NCBI GenBank assembly: GCA_016201045.1
Contig: JACQDM010000008.1
Span: 372,001-436,000 of the forward strand
Direction of reading: 5' to 3'
Origin: Afipia sp.
GTDB lineage: Bacteria; Pseudomonadota; Alphaproteobacteria; Rhizobiales; Xanthobacteraceae
DNA: 64,000 nucleotides
Position 1 is the stretch's first letter, and each line of letters opens with the position of its first letter. Of the stretch, positions 56,841 through 64,000 are shown piece after piece. The position numbers and the translations under genes were made by a program. The notes beneath the pieces are model-generated. The model worked only from the letters and a program-made list of their open reading frames with translations, was not told the DNA's origin and ran no database searches.

Positions 56841-59800
56841 GCGAACTTCGCACCAACATCCCTGAAGCCGTTCGCAACGCGCAGGCAAAGGCGTCGCATC
56901 CCGCAACCTCGGCGTTCGTTGCGGCCAATGCCGGTTCGGGCAAAACGCACGTGCTGGTCAATCGTGTCATACGGCTTCTGCTGCGGGGGACCTCGCCGGA
57001 GAAAATTCTCTGCATCACATTCACCAAGGCCGCCGCAGCCAACATGGCTGAAAAGGTTTTTGAGAAGCTCGGGCGCTGGGTCACGCTGACCGACGACGCT
57101 CTCGACGAAGAGATACGGGATCTCGGTGAAACCAAGCCCGGTCCGCTGACGAGAGGCCGCGTGCGCGAATTGTTCGCCTGCGCACTTGAAACCCCCGGCG
57201 GGCTCAAAGTGCAGACCATTCACGCCTTATGCACGCGATTGCTTCAGCAATTTCCGTTCGAGGCGAAGGTTCCCGCGCATTTCGCTGTCCTCGATGAGCG
57301 CGATCAGGACGACATGATGGAGCGCGCCAATCTTGCGGTTCTGATGGAAGCGAGCCGAGACCCGACCAGCGCGGAAGCACGCGCCCTCGACGTTGCGATG
57401 GCAAGTGCAGCCGACGTGACATTCAGGGACGTGGTGCGGGAAGCATGCTTCAGCCGCCAACACTTCGCGGCATGGGCGGACGGAACGGAGAGCATCGACG
57501 CCGCAATAGCTCAGGCCGCTCTTGCTCTTGGAATCGGCGTTCAAGACCGTGCCGAAGATGTCGAGCAAGAGATCGTCGATGGTCCGAATTTGCCTGAAAG
57601 CGAATGGCCGGGGGCCGCCGGAAAATTTGACCTAGGCGGCGAAAACGACAAGAAACAGTCAAAACGCATTCGTGTTGCGTCTTTACTTTCCGGAAAGGAG
57701 CAAGTCGACGCGTATCTCGGTGTTTTTCTGACCGATGAGATGGAGGCGCGCGCATCCCTCGCGACAAAAAAAGTAAGGGACGTCTATCCCGATTTCATTG
57801 CGCTGCTTGAAAGGGAACAGAATCGAGTTCTTGCACTTCTCGAAAAGCGTCGCGCAATCAATCAGCGCGACCGAACTCGCGCCCTGCTGACGATAGCCAA
57901 AGCCGTGTCGGACAACTACCGCCGCGAAAAACGCGAGCGCGGCCTCCTCGATTACGACGATCTGATCGACAAGACGCTTGATCTTCTCAATGACGGCGCT
58001 TCGGGATGGGTTCATTTCAAGCTCGATCGCGGAATCGATCACGTCCTGATCGACGAGGCGCAGGACACAAGCCCGCGTCAGTGGGATATCGTCGAACATC
58101 TGATCGAAGAATTCGCGGCAGGCGCCGGCGCGCGCGATGGTGTCAAGCGCACGATTTTTGCGGTGGGCGACGAGAAGCAGTCAATATTCTCGTTTCAGGG
58201 CGCCGCGCCGCGAGAGTTCGATCTGCGCCGGCGGGAACTTGCCAGCCGGTTTGCGAAGGCCGATCTTGCGTTCGAGAGTGTCAGCCTGAAGCACTCCTTC
58301 CGTTCGGGCCGCGCAATTCTCGATGCTGTCGATCAGGTGTTTCGCGAAGAAGCGATCTATCCAAGCATTCACGCCGCCGACAACGGCCGACCTGTGCACA
58401 ACGCGCTTATCGACGCACCGCCCGCGGTGATCGACCTGTGGCCACTGGAGGAAGCCGCCGAATCCGAAAATGAAGGTGGGTGGGCCGCTCCGTTTGATGC
58501 GATCCCCGAATCGAGCCCTGAAGCGATTCTCGCGCGGCGCGTGCAGGTTGAGATTTCATCGCTTGTGATGCAAGGCGCCGCAACAGGCGTCGGAAAAAAG
58601 CGGCGCCCGATCAGCTATGGCGACGTTTTGGTTCTCGTCAGGCGACGCGGGACCGCGTTCGATGCGGTCATTCAGGCGCTGAAACGCTCTGGAATTCCTG
58701 TCGCAGGGGCGGATAGGCTCAATCTTACAGAGCATATCGCAGTCATCGATCTGATGAATCTCGCCGATGCATTGCTGCTCCCGGCGGACGATCTTGCGCT
58801 TGCCGTTGCGCTCAAAAGTCCGCTGTTCGGTCTCGACGATGACGATCTCCTGAAATTTGCGCCGTTGCGAAAAGGGACGTTGCGCGACGCGCTTGCTGAC
58901 GGCGCAACAAAGGACAGCAAGCTGAAGGCCGCTCATGATCGGCTTGTTTTTTGCGAACATCGATTCGCGAGCGAATCGCCATTCGCTTTCTATTCATGGC
59001 TGCTGGGCGGCGATGGTGGACGGGCCCGCACTATCAAACGGCTTGGTCCGGAGGCCAATGATGCGCTGGATGAGTTTCTCGAACTTGCGCTCACCTTCGA
59101 GAAGCGTGCGCCTGCATCATTGCAAGGATTCATGGCGTGGCTCCGTGCAGCCGAAACCGAAGTCAAACGCGACATGGAAATCCGCCGCGACGAAGTACGA
59201 GTTATGACAGTGCACGGCGCAAAGGGGCTGGAAGCCTCGGTCGTTTTTCTGATCGACACGACAACGTCTCCCGCCGATACACAGCGGCAAAACCTCATTC
59301 GCATTCCGCGGGGCAATGCCGGACCGCATGCGAGCAATGTGGTGATCTGGGCGGGCAAGAAAGCGGACGACGCCGTACCCGTTGCTGCGGCACGCGCACA
59401 GATGAAGGATGAAATCGAGCACGAGTATCGGCGTCTGCTCTATGTCGCAATGACGCGCGCCGCCGACCGACTGATTGTGGGAGGTGTGCTACCGGGCAAT
59501 CACAGGTCGGTACGCAAACTGTCGTGGTACGATCTGATCGCGAAGGGTCTGGAAAGGTCCGAATTGACGAGCCAGACGATCAAATCGGACCTCGGTCCCT
59601 TCGTCCGCTATTCGCGCAGGGGCGACGCCGAGCCCGGCGTCGCTGAATCATTCAGCAGCCCTGCGGCGAAACCAGAACCTCCGCCAGCATGGCTGCGAGC
59701 GCGAGCTTCGCCTGAGCGACCGTCTGTTGTCTTGCTGCGGCCTTCGGAATCGTCGCTGGACGACGCACACCCGGTCATCTCAAAAGAGGCGCCCGCCGCA

Positions 59801-60328
59801 CGCACCAGGGCCCTTCAACGCGGAACGCTGGTGCACCGGCTTCTGCAATCCTTGCCGGATGTTCAATCTGCACGTCGGACTGAAGCTGCGACGAGATTCA
59901 TGGTCAGCAATGCGGGCGGATGGAGCGAGAGCGATCGCGCAGCACTGATCAACCAAGTGCTATCCATCATCGATGATAAAAAATTCGCGACGTTGTTTAC
60001 ATCGGACAGCCGTGCGGAGGTCTCGATCGTTGGCCGTATCCAACTGCGCGATGGCCAAACCGCACTCGTATCGGGGCAGATCGATCGGTTGGCCGTGACG
60101 AACGATGATGTTTTCATTGTCGACTACAAGACCAATCACGCGCCACCATCGTCGGTTGCGGACGCGCCGCAGGCGTATGTCCGCAAACTCGCGCTTTATC
60201 GCGATGTCCTGCGAAGGCTTTATCCCGATAAATCCATCCGCTGCGCGCTTCTGTGGACCGAAACAGCGGCGATGATGGAAATTCCGACCACGGCACTGGA
60301 CGCAGAGCTGCAATCTGTCATTGGATAG
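56837..60328 (+). CDS. addA: AddA subunit of the AddAB helicase-nuclease
   Basis: This 1163-residue subunit is a UvrD/SF1 helicase-nuclease. Motif I (Walker A) is AANAGSGKTHVLVNRV near residues 31-46, motif Ia ILCITFTKAAAANMAEKV, motif II with LIDEAQDTSPRQWD, and motif V/VI VMTVHGAKGLEASVVFL with LLYVAMTRAADRLIVG. The C-terminal nuclease has HRLLQSLPD and VFIVDYKTNHAPP. GTG 56837 overlaps the addB stop (GTGA), so subunit synthesis is coupled. Together they repair breaks and feed RecA. Confidence 0.96.
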   Translation: MSELRTNIPEAVRNAQAKASHPATSAFVAANAGSGKTHVLVNRVIRLLLRGTSPEKILCITFTKAAAANMAEKVFEKLGRWVTLTDDALDEEIRDLGETKPGPLTRGRVRELFACALETPGGLKVQTIHALCTRLLQQFPFEAKVPAHFAVLDERDQDDMMERANLAVLMEASRDPTSAEARALDVAMASAADVTFRDVVREACFSRQHFAAWADGTESIDAAIAQAALALGIGVQDRAEDVEQEIVDGPNLPESEWPGAAGKFDLGGENDKKQSKRIRVASLLSGKEQVDAYLGVFLTDEMEARASLATKKVRDVYPDFIALLEREQNRVLALLEKRRAINQRDRTRALLTIAKAVSDNYRREKRERGLLDYDDLIDKTLDLLNDGASGWVHFKLDRGIDHVLIDEAQDTSPRQWDIVEHLIEEFAAGAGARDGVKRTIFAVGDEKQSIFSFQGAAPREFDLRRRELASRFAKADLAFESVSLKHSFRSGRAILDAVDQVFREEAIYPSIHAADNGRPVHNALIDAPPAVIDLWPLEEAAESENEGGWAAPFDAIPESSPEAILARRVQVEISSLVMQGAATGVGKKRRPISYGDVLVLVRRRGTAFDAVIQALKRSGIPVAGADRLNLTEHIAVIDLMNLADALLLPADDLALAVALKSPLFGLDDDDLLKFAPLRKGTLRDALADGATKDSKLKAAHDRLVFCEHRFASESPFAFYSWLLGGDGGRARTIKRLGPEANDALDEFLELALTFEKRAPASLQGFMAWLRAAETEVKRDMEIRRDEVRVMTVHGAKGLEASVVFLIDTTTSPADTQRQNLIRIPRGNAGPHASNVVIWAGKKADDAVPVAAARAQMKDEIEHEYRRLLYVAMTRAADRLIVGGVLPGNHRSVRKLSWYDLIAKGLERSELTSQTIKSDLGPFVRYSRRGDAEPGVAESFSSPAAKPEPPPAWLRARASPERPSVVLLRPSESSLDDAHPVISKEAPAARTRALQRGTLVHRLLQSLPDVQSARRTEAATRFMVSNAGGWSESDRAALINQVLSIIDDKKFATLFTSDSRAEVSIVGRIQLRDGQTALVSGQIDRLAVTNDDVFIVDYKTNHAPPSSVADAPQAYVRKLALYRDVLRRLYPDKSIRCALLWTETAAMMEIPTTALDAELQSVIG

Positions 60329-60437
60329 TGGACGGCCGGTGAGCTCGAGACTTCGACCCAATATCAACTATCTGATCTTGCTTAAAAATCTAGCTTCGCC
60401 ATGTTCTGCCGGATGAAACACGTCGGGGTGACGAGCC

Positions 60438-60466
60438 TTGACCCGGCAACACCTCGTTCATAGATT
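60438..60466 (+). promoter_or_regulatory. Predicted sigma-70-type promoter of trxA
   Basis: TTGACC (60438-60443) and TAGATT (60461-60466) are spaced by 17 bases, placing the transcription start near 60473, about 50 bases before the trxA ATG. It indicates that trxA can be transcribed independently of addAB. Confidence 0.55.
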
Positions 60467-60524
60467 CTCCCTTACGCTTTTGGCGCGCGATTCTCGCCCG
60501 CGCCTTTCATCAAACGAGGCTCAA

Positions 60525-60845
60525 ATGAGTGTGGGTAAAGTTTCGGACGCCGACTTCGACGCAATGGTTCTCAAGGCAGACGGTCCGGTCGTCGTGGATT
60601 TCTGGGCGGAATGGTGCGGCCCCTGCCGCATGATCGCACCCGCGCTCGACGAGATCGCCGGCGCGATGGGCGACAAGGTCAAGATTGTCAAGCTCAACGT
60701 CGACGAGAGCCCGAAGACCGCGTCGAAGTATGGCGTGATGTCGATCCCAACCTTGATGATCTTCAAGGGCGGTGAGATGGCCTCGCGTCAAGTCGGTGCT
60801 GCGCCAAAGCAGAAGCTGCAGCAGTGGATCTCCGCTGCAGTCTAA
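60525..60845 (+). CDS. trxA: Thioredoxin
   Basis: This 106-residue thioredoxin reduces protein disulfides. The active site WCGPC lies in [15 protein letters not shown] near residues 27-41, and the cis-Pro in [16 protein letters not shown] 60525 is selected because upstream in-frame codons would precede the predicted promoter's transcript start or add residues foreign to the family. A good terminator follows. The addA-trxA order is common in Rhizobiales. Confidence 0.97.
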   Translation: MSVGKVSDADFDAMVLKADGPVVVDFWAEWCGPCRMIAPALDEIAGAMGDKVKIVKLNVDESPKTASKYGVMSIPTLMIFKGGEMASRQVGAAPKQKLQQWISAAV

Positions 60846-60867
60846 GTGAATCTTAAGGTGAATTTCT

Positions 60868-60900
60868 AAATGGCCGGCTTTTACCGGCCATTTTATTTTT
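60868..60900 (+). terminator. Intrinsic terminator after trxA (possibly bidirectional)
   Basis: A perfect 10-bp stem AAATGGCCGG/CCGGCCATTT with a 6-base loop is followed by a T-rich run. It separates trxA from the convergent folC, whose stop is six bases beyond. Confidence 0.9.
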
Positions 60901-60905
60901 TGCAA

Positions 60906-62249
60906 TCATTGCGGTAGCGTACCGTTATCCGCCAGCACCTGTCCCGCAAGATAAAGCGAGCCGGCGATAAGGATGCGCGGCGGAATTTCGTAGGACAGTC
61001 GGCCGATCGTCTGTAGCGCTGATTCTACGCTCGATACCGTTTCAACCCGCATTCCGAGATCCCGCGCGGCGTCTGCCAGTACGTCCGGCGGCATCGCATT
61101 ATCCTGATCCGGGATTTTAACCGCAATGATGTGGCGCGTCAGACCGGAAAAGTTGGCGAGAAAGCCCCTCGCGTCCTTGTTTCCCATCATTCCGGCGATC
61201 ACGACCAACGGACGAGAGACGCGCTCCTCCAAATCGCCCAGCGCTGCTGCAATCACGCGGCCTCCATCCGGATTGTGCCCGCCGTCGAGCCAGATTTCGG
61301 ACTCGGGAGGCGCTACGCCCACCAGCGGGCCGGATGTCAAACGCTGCATGCGAGCCGGCCACTCCGCACGGAATATTCCCGTCTCGAATGCGGACGGTTC
61401 GATTTTGAACTTACCGATCGCCCGCAGCGTTGCAATCGCCAGACCGGCATTGTCGAACTGATGCCGTCCGAACAGCCGCGGCGCGGCAAGATCCAATAGT
61501 CCGCGCTCGTCCTGATAAACCAATCGCCCGCGCTCGGCGTGAACATGCCAGTCCTGAGTTGCGGCGTGCAGCGGCGCGCGCAGCCCTTTCGCCATCTGCT
61601 CGATCACGGCGGTCGCTTCGGCGGATTGTTCGGCGCATATGACCGGCACATTCTTTTTGATGATGCCTGCTTTTTCGGTCGCAATCTTGATCAGGCTGTC
61701 GCCGAGAAATTCGACATGGTCCATGCCGATCGGGGCAATCACGCTTGCAAGTGGGGTCTCGATAACATTCGTCGCGTCGAGCCGACCGCCGAGGCCGACT
61801 TCGAGCAACACGACATCGGCAGGATGGTTCGAAAACAAATAGAACGCCGCAGCCGTCTCGATTTCAAAGATCGTGATCGGCTCATCGTCGTTGACGCGCT
61901 CACAATGATCGAGCGCCTCGCGCAACTGCTCGTCGCTGACGAGGACTCCACCATCTATTTCACCCAAGCGGAATCGCTCATTGAAGCGAACAAGATGCGG
62001 CGAAGTATAAACGTGAACGCGCAACCCCGCCGCTTCGAGAATTGCCCTTAGGAAGGCGACCGTCGATCCTTTGCCGTTGGTGCCGGCGACATGAATGACT
62101 GGAGGGATTTTCCGTTCCGGATGATCAAGACGCTCAAGGATACGCCACATCCGGTCCAGCGTCAGGTCGATACGCCTGGGATGCAGCGAAGCCAGGCGCT
62201 TGAGAATATTATCGTATGAGGGCGACGACCCGGCCGCAGACAAGCTCAC
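60906..62249 (-). CDS. folC: Folylpolyglutamate/dihydrofolate synthase
   Basis: This 447-residue Mur-ligase-superfamily enzyme makes dihydrofolate from dihydropteroate and Glu and extends the polyglutamate tail. The P-loop is [19 protein letters not shown] near residues 44-62, with the family motifs [16 protein letters not shown] and [16 protein letters not shown] 62249 overlaps the accD stop (GTGA). The frame extends upstream but only in the accD shadow, with a Cys/Arg-rich unnatural sequence. It ends the trpA-accD-folC run. Confidence 0.96.
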   Translation of the reverse strand: MSLSAAGSSPSYDNILKRLASLHPRRIDLTLDRMWRILERLDHPERKIPPVIHVAGTNGKGSTVAFLRAILEAAGLRVHVYTSPHLVRFNERFRLGEIDGGVLVSDEQLREALDHCERVNDDEPITIFEIETAAAFYLFSNHPADVVLLEVGLGGRLDATNVIETPLASVIAPIGMDHVEFLGDSLIKIATEKAGIIKKNVPVICAEQSAEATAVIEQMAKGLRAPLHAATQDWHVHAERGRLVYQDERGLLDLAAPRLFGRHQFDNAGLAIATLRAIGKFKIEPSAFETGIFRAEWPARMQRLTSGPLVGVAPPESEIWLDGGHNPDGGRVIAAALGDLEERVSRPLVVIAGMMGNKDARGFLANFSGLTRHIIAVKIPDQDNAMPPDVLADAARDLGMRVETVSSVESALQTIGRLSYEIPPRILIAGSLYLAGQVLADNGTLPQ

Positions 62250-63160
62250 GCGGGCGAGGCCGCAGGCACATCGAGGGCAAGCGCAGCGCGCTCGGACGCA
62301 AACCCATCGGCGGCCGGCAAGCGCGTCAACAGCCTGCAAAGCCGCGCCAATGTCGTGCGCAGGTCATGGCGATGCACCACCATGTCCACCATGCCGTGCT
62401 CTTTCAGATATTCAGCGCGCTGGAAACCTTCCGGCAATTTCTCGCGGATGGTCTGTTCAATCACACGCGCGCCGGCAAAGCCGATCAGCGCGCCGGGCTC
62501 GGCAATCTGGACATCGCCAAGCATTGCGTAGGATGCAGTCACGCCGCCAGTCGTTGGATTTGTCAGCACGACGATGTAAGGCTGCTTCGCTTCACGCAGC
62601 ATCTGGATCGCGACAGTCGTGCGCGGCATTTGCATCAGCGACAGAATGCCTTCCTGCATGCGCGCGCCGCCGGACGCCGCAAAGATAATGAACGGGCATT
62701 TCTTTTCGACGGCGAGTTCAAGGCCAGTGACGACCGCTTCGCCGGCCGCCATGCCGAGCGAGCCCCCCATGAAGTCGAAATCCTGAACCGCAACCACGAC
62801 ACCGTTACCCTCGAGTTTGCCGTAGCCGACTTTCACAGCGTCATGGAGACTCGTTTTGGCACGCGCGTCCTTGATGCGATCGGCATATTTCTTTTCGTCG
62901 CGGAATTTCAGCGGATCGGCGGTCACCTCTGGAAGCGCAACATCAAGCCAGGTCTCGTTGTCGAAAATCGATTTGAGCCGCGCAATCGCCCCCATGCGCA
63001 TGTGGTAGTTCGAGCCGGGGATGACGAACTGATTTTGCTCGACATCCTTGTAGAAAACGAGCTGACCGGAATCAGGACACTTGATCCACAAATTCTCGGG
63101 CGTCTCACGCTTGAGAATGTTGCGAATCTTGGGCCTGACGACATTGGTCAACCAATTCAT
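62246..63160 (-). CDS. accD: Acetyl-CoA carboxylase carboxyltransferase subunit beta
   Basis: This 304-residue subunit transfers the carboxyl group from biotin to acetyl-CoA. The carboxyltransferase core is intact ([52 protein letters not shown]). The N-terminal zinc ribbon that normally has four Cys retains only one: [16 protein letters not shown] and [14 protein letters not shown]. The protein therefore probably lacks the zinc, which in E. coli AccD is involved in nucleic-acid binding. A GGAG site precedes ATG 63160. It lies between trpA and folC, overlapping folC. Confidence 0.95.
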   Translation of the reverse strand: MNWLTNVVRPKIRNILKRETPENLWIKCPDSGQLVFYKDVEQNQFVIPGSNYHMRMGAIARLKSIFDNETWLDVALPEVTADPLKFRDEKKYADRIKDARAKTSLHDAVKVGYGKLEGNGVVVAVQDFDFMGGSLGMAAGEAVVTGLELAVEKKCPFIIFAASGGARMQEGILSLMQMPRTTVAIQMLREAKQPYIVVLTNPTTGGVTASYAMLGDVQIAEPGALIGFAGARVIEQTIREKLPEGFQRAEYLKEHGMVDMVVHRHDLRTTLARLCRLLTRLPAADGFASERAALALDVPAASPA

Positions 63161-63250
63161 GACGCGCTCCGTCTTGATATGTCGATTATATGGACGCTCG
63201 AAATAGGCGCGGCAAGCCTGCGATTCCGCAATAAATTGCTTGGTGAAATG

Positions 63251-64000
63251 CTATTCGGCGGCCTGTTTCGCGCCGCGAACGCCCTGAGCCAATGAGGCAA
63301 CGAAATCCGCGACCGCCGGAACTGTCTTCGGCGTTGCCTTGCCGTTTGCGTCGAGCGTTTCGCGAAGCACGTCGATGAGTGCCGAACCGACCACCGCGCC
63401 GTTCGCTACTTTTGCGATGTTACCGGCCGCTTGTGGCGTGCGAATACCGAAGCCGACGCATACCGGCAGCTTGGTGTGACGCTTGATGCGCGCCACGGCG
63501 TCCGACACCTGCGTGGCGTTGGCTGATGCGCTCCCAGTGATGCCTGTGATCGAGACGTAATAGACGAAGCCCGATGTGTTCTCGAGCACCGCGGGTAACC
63601 GCTTGTCGTCAGTGGTCGGCGTCGCAAGACGGATGAAGTTCAATCCGGCTTTCATTGCAGGAATGCAAAGCTCGGTATCTTCTTCCGGCGGGAGATCGAC
63701 GATGATGAGACCGTCGACACCAGCCGCCTTCGCATCAGGAAGAAACTTGTCGACACCGTAAATGTAGATCGGATTGTAATAACCCATCAGCACAATCGGC
63801 GTCGTCGAATCGGCCTTGCGAAAATCGCGGACAACTTGCAGCGTCTTCTTCAGCGTCATACCCGATTTGAGCGCGCGAAGACCCGCCGCCTGAATCGCAG
63901 GCCCATCCGCCATCGGATCGGTAAACGGCATGCCGATTTCGATGATGTCAGCGCCAGCTTTCGGCAACGCTTTGATAATCTCAAGCGAAGTTGCCATGTC
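63251..64000 (-). CDS. trpA: Tryptophan synthase alpha chain (partial, 5' end outside window)
   Basis: This TIM-barrel subunit cleaves indole-3-glycerol phosphate, passing indole to TrpB. The catalytic Glu is visible in [20 protein letters not shown] and Asp in [17 protein letters not shown]. The phosphate-binding end [18 protein letters not shown] is also present. The frame runs off the right edge of the window, so about 25-30 N-terminal residues are missing; the Met at 63997 is internal. accD follows after 90 bases. Confidence 0.96.
   Translation of the reverse strand, partial: DMATSLEIIKALPKAGADIIEIGMPFTDPMADGPAIQAAGLRALKSGMTLKKTLQVVRDFRKADSTTPIVLMGYYNPIYIYGVDKFLPDAKAAGVDGLIIVDLPPEEDTELCIPAMKAGLNFIRLATPTTDDKRLPAVLENTSGFVYYVSITGITGSASANATQVSDAVARIKRHTKLPVCVGFGIRTPQAAGNIAKVANGAVVGSALIDVLRETLDANGKATPKTVPAVADFVASLAQGVRGAKQAAE

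Overview
The window looks like about 64 kb of a high-GC alphaproteobacterial chromosome. It is most likely from the Hyphomicrobiales, in the Bradyrhizobium/Rhodopseudomonas/Nitrobacter/Afipia group (Nitrobacteraceae). The reasons are an Irr-type iron regulator with a GCPWHD heme motif, a DivL-type kinase with Tyr at the phospho-acceptor site, an AddAB recombinase, a TsaE-kinase fusion, and conserved gene orders such as tsaB-rimI-fur-miaB-phoH-ybeY-corC-lnt, rimP-nusA-ylxR-infB-rbfA-truB-rpsO-pnp, mutM/ubiE-ubiB-coaBC-dut and trpA-accD-folC. Taxonomy is inferred from gene content and residues only.

Layout. 1-7.7 kb: the 3' part of gyrB, malonyl-CoA decarboxylase, a pirin, a Cys/His membrane protein, a crotonase, a small unknown protein and a PfkB sugar kinase. 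7.8-13.6 kb: murJ, trpS, a universal stress protein, nfuA, tsaB, rimI and fur. 13.6-21.9 kb: miaB, phoH, ybeY, a CorC-like protein, lnt, an XRE regulator, trmB and a DUF2336 protein. 21.9-32.2 kb: the transcription/translation/RNA-decay cluster rimP to pnp, with a promoter plus terminator-like hairpin in front of rimP, a ylxR gene interrupted by an in-frame TAA, and a structured leader before pnp. 32.3-38.6 kb: a Tat-exported superoxide dismutase, aquaporin Z, a GST, the fabA-fabB-fabI fatty-acid operon, irr and an SH3 protein. 38.8-43.8 kb: a 2-hydroxyacid dehydrogenase, an AT-richer T5orf172/GIY-YIG gene that looks foreign, moeB, a degenerate protease and mutM. 43.9-53.6 kb: ubiE-ubiB, coaBC-dut, divL, tsaE-amgK, a PilZ protein and murU. 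53.7-64 kb: addB-addA, trxA, folC, accD and partial trpA.

The most unusual feature is the CoaBC enzyme at 46.25 kb. It carries an N-terminal FitA/antitoxin-like ribbon-helix-helix DNA-binding domain. Immediately upstream lies a 16-bp inverted repeat that overlaps the -35 box of a good sigma-70-type promoter, whose predicted start falls on the ATG. Together these suggest a coenzyme A enzyme that binds and represses its own promoter. This is an inference from sequence.

Other regulatory structure includes an irr promoter with three TGCATC-like repeats at helical spacing (a probable Fur site, with fur itself at 13.1 kb) and a 9-bp inverted repeat ahead of fabA. No tRNA, rRNA, CRISPR array, insertion sequence or prophage is visible, and no gene-free stretch exceeds about 300 bases.
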